A stretch of 64,000 bases of DNA from Flammeovirgaceae bacterium (GTDB taxonomy: Bacteria; Bacteroidota; Bacteroidia; Cytophagales; Cyclobacteriaceae): contig JADJRT010000005.1 of NCBI GenBank assembly GCA_016712035.1, positions 62,001-126,000 of the forward strand. Direction: 5' to 3'. This document shows positions 17,810 to 26,091 of the stretch, in pieces. How positions within the stretch are numbered: the first letter of the stretch is position 1; every line of letters begins with the position of its first letter. The position numbers and the translations under genes were made by a program. The notes below the pieces were generated by a model. That model was not told where the DNA came from, searched no databases, and saw only the letters and a list, made by a program, of their open reading frames with translations.

Positions 17810-18115
17810 CTATACTTTTATTTCTACATCCACACCACTTGGCAATTCAAGTTTCATCAAAGCATCAACAGTCTTAGCGCTGTTAGAATAGATATCAACC
17901 AATCGTTTGTACGTGCAAAGTTGAAATTGCTCACGCGATTTTTTGTTTACGTGTGGTGAACGCAAAACTGTAAATTTTTCCTTTTCGGTAGGAAGTGGAA
18001 TAGGACCGCTTACCACAGCCCCTGTTGCCTTTACGGCACGCACAATTTTTTCAGATGACTTATCAACCAAATTATGGTCGTAAGACTTAAGTTTAATTCT
18101 GATTTTCTGATTCAT
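17810..18115 (-). CDS. rpsJ: 30S ribosomal protein S10
   Basis: 101 residues, full family length (MNQKIRIKLKSYDHNLVDKS, VSGPIPLPTEKEKFTVLRSPHVNKKSREQF, LPSGVDVEIKV). It belongs to the 30S head, binds tRNA-site rRNA and also acts as NusE in antitermination with NusB. It is the last gene of rpsL-rpsG-fusA-rpsJ, 21 bases after fusA. The rest of the S10 operon (rplC onward) does not follow; a terminator and a TauE gene do. Confidence 0.97.
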   Translation of the reverse strand: MNQKIRIKLKSYDHNLVDKSSEKIVRAVKATGAVVSGPIPLPTEKEKFTVLRSPHVNKKSREQFQLCTYKRLVDIYSNSAKTVDALMKLELPSGVDVEIKV

Positions 18116-18136
18116 AATCTAAACGTCTTTTAGATA

Positions 18137-20251
18137 TTATTTTGTGGCAAGAGCGCCCTTTACTTCGTCAATTACTTTTTCGGCAAGGTTCTTAGGAACC
18201 GGTGCATAATGTGCAAACGTCAATGTTGCCGAAGCTCGGCCTGAGGTGATTGTTCTCAGATCAGTAACATATCCAAACAACTCCGACAATGGAACATCAG
18301 CCTTAATAACCTGTGCGCCTCCGCGGGTATCCATTCCTTTCATAATTCCTCTCCTGCGGTTTAAGTCACCGGTTACAGAACCTGTGTACTCATCCGGAGA
18401 AATTACCTCTACGCCCATAATCGGCTCCAACAACTGGGGTCCGCATTTACGGGCAGCTTCTTTAAATCCGATGCGAGCAGCTAATTCAAATGATAATGAA
18501 TCTGAATCCACATCATGAAAAGAGCCGTGGAACAATCTCACTTTCATTGAGTCAATCGGATATCCAGCTAATGGTCCATTAACCATAGCCTGATCGAATC
18601 CTTTCTGAATAGCCGGAATAAATTCGCGAGGAATAACACCACCAACAATCGCATTTTCAAACTCTAAACCTGGCTTATCCTCAGGGCCAAGTACACGAGG
18701 TCCCATTTCAAATACAATATCGGCAAACTTACCACGACCACCCGTTTGCTTCTTATATACTTCCTTATGTTCAACCGACTTGGTAAGTGCTTCTTTGTAG
18801 GCAACCTGAGGTGCTCCCTGGTTGATCTCCACTTTGAATTCTCTTCTTAAACGGTCAATAATAATCTCAAGGTGCAATTCACCCATTCCGCGAAGAATAG
18901 TTTGACCCGTTTCCTGATCTGTATTTACACGTAAGGTAGGATCCTCTTCAACCAATTTAGAAATAGCCATACCTAACTTATCAGCATCAACTTGCTTCTT
19001 AGGCTCAATAGCATATCCAATAACTGGTTCAGGGAAGTTCATTGATTCAAGAACCAATGGCCTCTTTTCATCACATAACGTGTCTCCGGTCTTGATGTCT
19101 TTAAAACCAACCACAGCACCAATATCACCAGCTGGTAATCTTTCAACTTGATTCTGCTTGTTAGCATGCATTTGGAACACACGTGAAATACGTTCTTTTT
19201 GTCCTGAACGTGTATTTTGAATATAAGAACCAGATTCCAACACGCCTGAGTAAGCACGCACAAAGCAAAGCCTTCCTACAAAGGGATCGGTAGCAATCTT
19301 AAATGCAAGACCAACAAACGGCTCCTTTATATCTGGGCGAATTTCAACTTCCTCTCCTGTATCTGCATGAGTTGCAATAATAACATCCTTGTCCATAGGA
19401 GAAGGAAGTAATTCCATCACATAGTCAAGCATCGTTTGAACACCCTTGTTTTTGAAAGATGATCCGCACACCATAGGAACGATTTTCATATCAATCGTTG
19501 CCTTTCGGAGAGCCGTTAAGATTTCCTGTTCTGAAATTGAACTTGGATCTTCAAAGAACTTCTCGATCAAAGACTCATCATACTCAGCAACTGCCTCCAA
19601 TAATTTTTCGCGGTATTCATTGGCCTCTTCAACCATATCATCCGGAATCGGAACTTCAGTAAAGGTCATTCCTTTATCAGTCTCGTTCCAGATAATGCCC
19701 CGGTTGTTAATTAAGTCAACAACACCCTTAAAGTTTTCTTCAGCACCAATTGGTAATTGTAAAGCTACCGCCTTGCTACCTAATTTTTCTCTTACTTGTT
19801 TACAAACACCAAGAAAATCGGCACCCGAACGGTCCATTTTATTCACAAAACCAATACGGGCTACTTTGTAATTATCAGCCAGGCGCCAGTTAGTTTCAGA
19901 TTGTGGTTCAACACCGTCAACCGAGCTAAATAAAAACACGAGACCATCTAGTACGCGTAATGAACGGTTTACTTCAACCGTAAAATCTACGTGACCGGGG
20001 GTATCAATAATGTTTACGTGATAATCGTTTTTACGGTACTTCCAATTTACTGTAGTAGCAGCCGAAGTGATCGTAATACCACGCTCCTGCTCTTGCGCCA
20101 TCCAGTCCATGGTTGCGGCACCCTCATGCACTTCCCCAATTTTATGGTTTACACCAGCATAGTAAAGAATGCGCTCAGTGGTGGTAGTCTTCCCGGCATC
20201 AATATGCGCAGCAATACCTATGTTTCTGGTGTACTTTAAATCTCTTGCCAT
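18137..20251 (-). CDS. fusA: Elongation factor G
   Basis: 704 residues. GTPase that drives translocation on the ribosome. G1 AHIDAGKTTTTERIL, G2 region RGITITSAATT, G3 DTPGHVDFTVEV, G4 NKMDRSGAD. Domains II-V follow to the C-terminus (GRASATLTFAHYAPVPKNL), full length. It sits 6 bases after rpsG and 21 before rpsJ. This is the canonical str-operon copy. Confidence 0.97.
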   Translation of the reverse strand: MARDLKYTRNIGIAAHIDAGKTTTTERILYYAGVNHKIGEVHEGAATMDWMAQEQERGITITSAATTVNWKYRKNDYHVNIIDTPGHVDFTVEVNRSLRVLDGLVFLFSSVDGVEPQSETNWRLADNYKVARIGFVNKMDRSGADFLGVCKQVREKLGSKAVALQLPIGAEENFKGVVDLINNRGIIWNETDKGMTFTEVPIPDDMVEEANEYREKLLEAVAEYDESLIEKFFEDPSSISEQEILTALRKATIDMKIVPMVCGSSFKNKGVQTMLDYVMELLPSPMDKDVIIATHADTGEEVEIRPDIKEPFVGLAFKIATDPFVGRLCFVRAYSGVLESGSYIQNTRSGQKERISRVFQMHANKQNQVERLPAGDIGAVVGFKDIKTGDTLCDEKRPLVLESMNFPEPVIGYAIEPKKQVDADKLGMAISKLVEEDPTLRVNTDQETGQTILRGMGELHLEIIIDRLRREFKVEINQGAPQVAYKEALTKSVEHKEVYKKQTGGRGKFADIVFEMGPRVLGPEDKPGLEFENAIVGGVIPREFIPAIQKGFDQAMVNGPLAGYPIDSMKVRLFHGSFHDVDSDSLSFELAARIGFKEAARKCGPQLLEPIMGVEVISPDEYTGSVTGDLNRRRGIMKGMDTRGGAQVIKADVPLSELFGYVTDLRTITSGRASATLTFAHYAPVPKNLAEKVIDEVKGALATK

Positions 20252-20257
20252 GTAAGC

Positions 20258-20728
20258 TTAGAATCTGAAATGTGAAAATGCCTTATTCGCCTCTGCCATT
20301 CTGTGCGTATCATCCTTTTTCTTGATCGCAGCACCTTCGCCTTTTGATGCAGCGAGTATTTCAGCTGCTAATTTATCCATCATTGTTTTTTCACCACGAG
20401 CACGTGCGTAGTCAATAAGCCACTTAATGCTTAGGTTAACCTTACGATCGGGTCTGATTTCTACAGGAACCTGAAACGTAGCGCCTCCAACTCTGCGGCT
20501 TTTTACTTCCACACCAGGCATTACATTATTCATTGCCCGCTTCCATACATCCAAGCCAGGCTCACCACCTGCCTTTTTCTCAACTTGAGCAATGGCATCG
20601 TAAAATATATTGTAAGCAACGCTTTTCTTCCCTTGCTCCATCATGTAATTCACAAATTTGGTAACGAGTGTGTCGCCAAATTTAGGATCAGGAAGGAGGT
20701 ATCTCTTTTTAGGTTTTGACTTTCTCAT
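20258..20728 (-). CDS. rpsG: 30S ribosomal protein S7
   Basis: 156 residues (MRKSKPKKRYLLPDPKFGDTLVTKFVNYMM; KSRRVGGATFQVPVEIRPDRK; FSHFRF at the end). Primary 16S rRNA binder organising the 30S head. It lies 12 bases after rpsL in the str operon. In E. coli S7 represses its own operon; whether that holds here is not visible. Confidence 0.97.
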   Translation of the reverse strand: MRKSKPKKRYLLPDPKFGDTLVTKFVNYMMEQGKKSVAYNIFYDAIAQVEKKAGGEPGLDVWKRAMNNVMPGVEVKSRRVGGATFQVPVEIRPDRKVNLSIKWLIDYARARGEKTMMDKLAAEILAASKGEGAAIKKKDDTHRMAEANKAFSHFRF

Positions 20729-20740
20729 AGCTAAATAATA

Positions 20741-21145
20741 TTATTTTTTCTTAGCTGCAGGAGCTGCTGCACCAGCTTTTGGTCTTTTTGCACCATACTT
20801 AGACCGGCTCTGAAGGCGGCCACTTACACCTGAAGTATCCAAAGCACCACGTACTATGTGGTAACGTACCCCAGGAAGATCTTTTACCCTACCACCGCGA
20901 ATAAGAACAATAGAGTGTTCTTGCAGATTGTGGCCTTCACCCGGGATATACGCGTTCACCTCTTTGTGGTTGGTTAGACGCACACGGGCTACTTTACGCA
21001 TCGCTGAATTAGGCTTTTTTGGAGTGGTTGTGTACACACGTGTACATACTCCTCTACGCTGAGGGCAAGAATCAAGGGCTGGGGATTTTGACTTAAACGT
21101 CAATTTCTTCCGGCCTTTTCTTACAAGTTGTTGAATGGTAGGCAT
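20741..21145 (-). CDS. rpsL: 30S ribosomal protein S12
   Basis: 134 residues, slightly extended by an Ala/Lys-rich tail (GAAAPAAKKK). Core motifs are TPKKPNSAMRKVARVRL and GGRVKDLPGVRYHIVRG. Lys43 and Lys88, the residues changed in streptomycin-resistant mutants, are wild type. It acts at the decoding centre. First gene of the str operon, with a clear promoter at 21184-21214 and a 40-base leader. Confidence 0.97.
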   Translation of the reverse strand: MPTIQQLVRKGRKKLTFKSKSPALDSCPQRRGVCTRVYTTTPKKPNSAMRKVARVRLTNHKEVNAYIPGEGHNLQEHSIVLIRGGRVKDLPGVRYHIVRGALDTSGVSGRLQSRSKYGAKRPKAGAAAPAAKKK

Positions 21146-21183
21146 TTATGTTTTATTTATTAACCCTTCAAAATTAAGGACTG

Positions 21184-21214
21184 CAAAGGTATTTAAAGTA
21201 AAATAGGATGCAAA
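21184..21214 (-). promoter_or_regulatory. Promoter of the rpsL operon
   Basis: TTTG (complement of 21211-21214), exactly 19 bases, then TACCTTTG (complement of 21184-21191): a perfect Bacteroidota -33/-7 pair. The -33 element lies inside the right arm of the terminator hairpin of the preceding DUF3467 gene. Confidence 0.8.
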
Positions 21215-21244
21215 ACCTAGCCTGAGAATTTTGTATCCTATTTT
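21200..21244 (-). terminator. Terminator after the rpoC-DUF3467 unit
   Basis: AAAATAGGATGCAAAA (21200-21215) and TTTTGTATCCTATTTT (21229-21244) form a 16-base stem with a single mismatch. It is 22 bases after the DUF3467 stop and overlaps the rpsL promoter. Confidence 0.75.
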
Positions 21245-21266
21245 GGCTCTAATCTGCCATTTTTAG

Positions 21267-21590
21267 CTATGCCTCGCCAATTGTGCCCCCAAAATTCATT
21301 GGAAACTGAGGCGCCTCATTGGTTTGCTTAATAGGGCCGAAAGTAGCCTCGTACTTACTAATATTATCTTTTAAAGCAGCTAGGAGTCTTTTGGCATGTT
21401 CAGGGGTAATAATTACCTGAGCCTTCACTCTCGCCTTTGGCACGCCTGGCATAAGTCTTATGAAGTCCACAACAAACTCACTGTTCGAGTGTGCAATCAT
21501 GGCCAAATTCGAATAAATGCCTTCTGCTATTTCTTCAGAGAGCTCAATATTGATTTGATTTTGGGGCGGGGTACTCTTGGTCTCTGCCAT
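21267..21590 (-). CDS. DUF3467 family protein
   Basis: 107 residues, matching the DUF3467 family (IELSEEIAEGIYSNLAMIAHSNSEFVVDFIRLMPG, then KARVKAQVIITPEHAKRLLAALKDNISKYE). Function unknown. It recurs behind rpoC in Bacteroidota and some other phyla. The fold is predicted as a small alpha/beta protein without signal peptide, so cytoplasmic. It lies 103 bases after rpoC with a hairpin in between and a terminator behind. Confidence 0.88.
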   Translation of the reverse strand: MAETKSTPPQNQINIELSEEIAEGIYSNLAMIAHSNSEFVVDFIRLMPGVPKARVKAQVIITPEHAKRLLAALKDNISKYEATFGPIKQTNEAPQFPMNFGGTIGEA

Positions 21591-21640
21591 AAACTTTGAA
21601 GGTTAAATTGTCAATTATAATTAGCGCTCTGAAAATGAAA

Positions 21641-21670
21641 AATGTGCGAATGGTAAACCATCCGCACATT
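21641..21670 (-). terminator. Hairpin after rpoC
   Basis: AATGTGCGAATGG (21641-21653) pairs with CCATCCGCACATT (21658-21670) with one non-Watson-Crick position. On the minus strand it is followed by TTTTTCATTTTC. It is a likely full or partial terminator between rpoC and the DUF3467 gene. Confidence 0.7.
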
Positions 21671-21693
21671 AATAAATCAATTCATCAGATGGT

Positions 21694-24600
21694 TTACGCC
21701 TGGAGTTCTTTCTCTTTCGACTTAGGTTCAGGAGCATCAACCAAGCGCTGATATTCTTCCTCAGAATTTACAATCATGTCGTTGTATCTTCTTTGACCTG
21801 TACCTGCCGGAATGAGATGACCAACAATAACGTTCTCTTTCAAGCCCACTAACCGATCTGCCTTACCACGAATGGCTGCCTCACTAAGCACCTTCGTAGT
21901 TTCCTGAAAGGATGCAGCCGACAGCCAACTTTCAGTCTTCAAGGATGCCTGCGTAATTCCCTGCAACGTAGGCCTCGAAACCGCTGATAACGCATCGCGT
22001 ACTTCAGCTACTTTCTGATCTTTTCTCTTTAGTGAAGAATTCTCATCGCGCAACTCGCGAGGGCTAATGATTTGACCCACTTTGAATCGCTGAGAATCAC
22101 CAGCGTCCATCACAATCTTCTTATCAAGTACTCGATCGTTTTCCTCACGGAATTCAAACTTATCAACGTATTCGCCCGGAAGGAATGTAGTATCTCCTGA
22201 ATCAATGATCTCTACTTTTTGCATCATCTGACTAACAATACACTCAATGTGCTTATCGTTAATCTTCACACCTTGCAAACGATATACCTCCTGAATTTCA
22301 TTCACCAAATATTCCTGAACCGCAGTCGGTCCTTTGATTGACAGGATATCAGAAGGAGTAATCGCTCCGTCTGACAACGGCTGACCTGCTTTCACAAAGT
22401 CGTTATCCTGAACCAGAATATGCTTAGATAATGGCACCAGGTAACGTTTTTGTACTCCATCTTTTGATTCGATGAAGATTTCACGATTACCACGCTTAAT
22501 ACCTCCATACGTTACCACCCCATCAATTTCACTAACCACAGCTGGGTTAGATGGATTGCGGGCTTCAAACAATTCAGTTACCCTTGGAAGACCCCCCGTA
22601 ATATCGCGCGATTTACCCATCGTACGAGGTATTTTCGCTAACACCTGACCCGCCTTAATCTTATCACCTTCATCAACTGCTAAGTGAGCACCTACTGGAA
22701 TGTTATATCCTTTATTGTCATTTTTCCCTTTTACAATAATTGAAGGGTTCTTAGTCTTGTCACGCGTATCAGTAATTACCTTCTCGCGGTGACCTGTCTG
22801 CTCATCGGATTCTTCCTTATAGGTTACCCCTTCGATGATGGCTTCAAATTCGATTTCCCCATCATACTCGGATAAGATGACCGCATTGTACGGATCCCAA
22901 TAACAAAGCTCAGTTCCCTTTTCAACTTTTTGCCCATCTTTTACTTTCAGGAAAGTACCGTAAGGAACGTTGTTACTTATCAAGACACGTTTTTCGTCAT
23001 CTATGATCCTTATCTCACCCGTACGACCCATCACCACTTTCACCTTGTTATCATCACGATCAGTAGTATCTACAGTGCGAATACTTTCAAACTCAACCGT
23101 ACCTGTAAATTTAGCTTTGATGTTTGCATCAACGGCAATGTTAGAAGCTGTACCCCCTACGTGGAAAGTACGGAGTGTTAACTGTGTACCCGGCTCACCA
23201 ATGGACTGAGCTGCAATAACTCCAACCGCTTCACCTGCCTGAACCATTTTACCTGTTGCCAAGTTACGTCCATAACATTTCGCACAGCCACCCACTTTTG
23301 TTTCGCAGGTTAATACCGAACGAATCTCAACTTCTTCTATACTAGTTTCCTCAATTCGCTTAGCTACTTCATCGTTGATCTCCTCATTAGCAGGACAAAT
23401 CAATTCATCAGTAAGCGGATCGTAGATATCATGAACGGTTACGCGACCTAAGATGCGTTCTGACAAAGGTTCAACGATGTCTTCATTATCCTTCAAGGCG
23501 GTAACTTTCAAACCGCGCAAGGTTCCACAATCTTCTTCCGTTACAACAAGATCTTGAGCTACGTCAACAAGTCTTCTAGTCAAGTATCCCGCATCAGCAG
23601 TTTTCAATGCCGTATCGGCAAGACCTTTACGCGCACCGTGTGTGGAGATAAAGTACTCCAACACGTCCAACCCTTCTTTAAAGTTTGAAAGAATCGGGTT
23701 TTCAATAATTGAACCTACAGACCCTGCTAAGTTTTTCTGAGGCTTCGCCATCAAACCGCGCATACCACCCAACTGGCGAATTTGTTCTCTCGATCCACGA
23801 GCACCAGAGTGCATCATCATATAGATAGAGTTAAAGCCCTGAAGATCTTCTTCCAACTGCTTCATCAACGTGTTGGTAAGCATAGTATTGGTACGAGTCC
23901 AGATATCAATCACCTGATTGTAACGTTCGTTGTCAGTAATCAGACCCATCATATAGTTGTTCCATACAGAATCAACTTCTTTCTGAGCATCCTCAACCAG
24001 TTTTTTCTTTTCCGCTGGAACTTTAACATCGCCCAAGCCCATGGATAGACCGCCTCGGTAGGCCATCTGGAATCCTAGGTCCTTAATATCATCAAGGAAC
24101 TTAGCCGTTTTTGCCTGGCCCGCTAGTTTATATACATCAGCAATAATAGTCTGTAGTTTCTTCTTGGTGAGAAGTTCATCTACATAGCCTACTTCAACTG
24201 GCATAACTTGATTGAAAATAACGCGACCTGTTACAGTCTCAATCATTTTCGTTTCAAATTGTTCGTTCTTCTTATCGCGAACTGTAGCGCGAACTTTTAT
24301 AATAGCATGCTTGGATAGTTTGCCTTCGTTATAGGCAATTACCACTTCCTCTGCTGAATAAAACCTCTTACCTTCACCCAGTTCTCCTTTTCTTCCTTTC
24401 GTTAGATAGTAAAGTCCCAACACCATGTCCTGCGAAGGAACGGTAATAGGCGCACCGTTAGCCGGGTTAAGAATGTTATGAGAAGAAAGCATCAATACAG
24501 AAGCTTCCAAAATTGCTTCTTGTCCAAGAGGAACGTGAACCGCCATCTGGTCACCGTCAAAATCCGCGTTAAACGCAGTACATACTAACGGATGCAATTG

Positions 24601-25983
24601 AATAGCCTTTCCTTCAATCAACTTAGGTTGGAATGCCTGAATACCTAAGCGGTGAAGCGTTGGAGCACGGTTCAAAAGAACAGGATGTCCTCTCAATACG
24701 TTTTCTAAAATATCCCACACAACAGGATCCTTGCGATCAACAATCTTCTTCGCAGACTTAACTGTCTTTACAATTCCTCTTTCGATGAGCTTGCGGATAA
24801 TGAACGGCTTGAATAATTCAGCCGCCATGTCTTTTGGCAGACCGCACTCATGTAACTTCAATTCAGGTCCTACAACAATTACGGAACGACCAGAATAGTC
24901 AACGCGCTTACCTAATAAGTTTTGGCGGAAACGTCCTTGCTTACCTTTCAACATGTCGCTCAATGATTTCAATGCACGGTTACCATCGGAACGTACTGCA
25001 TTTACTTTACGTGAGTTATCAAACAATGAGTCAACGGCTTCCTGAAGCATCCGCTTCTCGTTACGAAGAATAACTTCGGGAGCTTTAATATCTATCAATC
25101 TCTTAAGGCGGTTGTTACGAATAATAACGCGTCTGTAAAGATCATTCAAATCGGAAGTTGCAAAACGGCCGCCATCCAATGGCACAAGCGGACGCAATTC
25201 CGGAGGAATTACTGGAACCATCTTAATGGTCATCCACTGTGGACGGTTTTCCACGCGCGTATTTGCTTCGCGGAAAGCTTCAACAACTTTCAAGCGCTTC
25301 AAGGCTTCTGCTTTACGCTGCTGCGAAGTATCAGTTGCTGCCTGATGACGCAACTCATAAGAAAGTTCATCTAACTTAACACGAGACAAAAGCATTTCTA
25401 ATGCATCTGCCCCCATCTTAGCGATGAATTTCTTAGGATCGTTATCGTCTAACAACTGATTCTCACGTGGCAACTTATCCACTATGTCCAAGTATTCTTC
25501 TTCTGTTAAGAAGTCAAGGCGGTTGATACCTTCCTCCTCTTTAACACATGGCTGAATAACCACGAATCTTTCGTAGTAAATAATCTGATCAAGTTTCTTG
25601 GTAGGCATACCAAGCAAGTAACCAATCTTGTTCGGCAAAGAACGGAAATACCAGATATGAGCTACCGGCACTACCAATTCGATATGGCCCATGCGCTCGC
25701 GTCTTACTTTCTTTTCAGTAACTTCAACACCGCAACGGTCGCAGATAATTCCCTTGTAGCGAATACGCTTATATTTTCCGCAATGACATTCCCAGTCTTT
25801 AACTGGACCAAAGATTCGCTCGCAGAACAACCCACCCATCTCCGGCTTATACGTCCGGTAGTTGATTGTTTCGGGTTGTGTTACCTCACCATGTGAACTT
25901 TCCAAAATAGATTCTGGAGAAGCAAGACTGATGGTGATTTTAGAGAAATCGTTGTTGATCTTTTTATTTTTTCTGAAAGACAT
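21694..25983 (-). CDS. rpoC: DNA-directed RNA polymerase subunit beta'
   Basis: 1429 residues, full Bacteroidota length. N-terminal zinc finger CHCGKYKRIRYKGIICDRC, catalytic Mg2+ loop NADFDGDQMAVH, bridge helix/trigger-loop region with HSGARGS and GKADRLVGLKENVIVGHLIPAGTG near the C-terminus, and the second zinc site CETKVGGCAKCYG. It forms the active-site clamp of RNA polymerase with RpoB, which lies 108 bases upstream. The intergenic gap carries overlapping inverted repeats. No frame defects in 4.3 kb. Confidence 0.98.
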   Translation of the reverse strand: MSFRKNKKINNDFSKITISLASPESILESSHGEVTQPETINYRTYKPEMGGLFCERIFGPVKDWECHCGKYKRIRYKGIICDRCGVEVTEKKVRRERMGHIELVVPVAHIWYFRSLPNKIGYLLGMPTKKLDQIIYYERFVVIQPCVKEEEGINRLDFLTEEEYLDIVDKLPRENQLLDDNDPKKFIAKMGADALEMLLSRVKLDELSYELRHQAATDTSQQRKAEALKRLKVVEAFREANTRVENRPQWMTIKMVPVIPPELRPLVPLDGGRFATSDLNDLYRRVIIRNNRLKRLIDIKAPEVILRNEKRMLQEAVDSLFDNSRKVNAVRSDGNRALKSLSDMLKGKQGRFRQNLLGKRVDYSGRSVIVVGPELKLHECGLPKDMAAELFKPFIIRKLIERGIVKTVKSAKKIVDRKDPVVWDILENVLRGHPVLLNRAPTLHRLGIQAFQPKLIEGKAIQLHPLVCTAFNADFDGDQMAVHVPLGQEAILEASVLMLSSHNILNPANGAPITVPSQDMVLGLYYLTKGRKGELGEGKRFYSAEEVVIAYNEGKLSKHAIIKVRATVRDKKNEQFETKMIETVTGRVIFNQVMPVEVGYVDELLTKKKLQTIIADVYKLAGQAKTAKFLDDIKDLGFQMAYRGGLSMGLGDVKVPAEKKKLVEDAQKEVDSVWNNYMMGLITDNERYNQVIDIWTRTNTMLTNTLMKQLEEDLQGFNSIYMMMHSGARGSREQIRQLGGMRGLMAKPQKNLAGSVGSIIENPILSNFKEGLDVLEYFISTHGARKGLADTALKTADAGYLTRRLVDVAQDLVVTEEDCGTLRGLKVTALKDNEDIVEPLSERILGRVTVHDIYDPLTDELICPANEEINDEVAKRIEETSIEEVEIRSVLTCETKVGGCAKCYGRNLATGKMVQAGEAVGVIAAQSIGEPGTQLTLRTFHVGGTASNIAVDANIKAKFTGTVEFESIRTVDTTDRDDNKVKVVMGRTGEIRIIDDEKRVLISNNVPYGTFLKVKDGQKVEKGTELCYWDPYNAVILSEYDGEIEFEAIIEGVTYKEESDEQTGHREKVITDTRDKTKNPSIIVKGKNDNKGYNIPVGAHLAVDEGDKIKAGQVLAKIPRTMGKSRDITGGLPRVTELFEARNPSNPAVVSEIDGVVTYGGIKRGNREIFIESKDGVQKRYLVPLSKHILVQDNDFVKAGQPLSDGAITPSDILSIKGPTAVQEYLVNEIQEVYRLQGVKINDKHIECIVSQMMQKVEIIDSGDTTFLPGEYVDKFEFREENDRVLDKKIVMDAGDSQRFKVGQIISPRELRDENSSLKRKDQKVAEVRDALSAVSRPTLQGITQASLKTESWLSAASFQETTKVLSEAAIRGKADRLVGLKENVIVGHLIPAGTGQRRYNDMIVNSEEEYQRLVDAPEPKSKEKELQA

Positions 25984-26025
25984 ATTTGATCGTTTTCAGT
26001 TAACTTATATTAGTACAGAGTATAT

Positions 26026-26080
26026 AGTCCTTAGTCTCGAGTAAAGAGTCGTTAGTACTAAAGACTAAGGACTCTTTACT
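26026..26080. repeat. Two overlapping inverted repeats between rpoB and rpoC
   Basis: AGTCCTTAGTCT (26026-26037) is perfectly inverted as AGACTAAGGACT (26062-26073), and AGTAAAGAGTC (26040-26050) as GACTCTTTACT (26070-26080). The right arms overlap, so only one hairpin can form at a time. Confidence 0.75.
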
Positions 26081-26091
26081 ATTGACTATTG

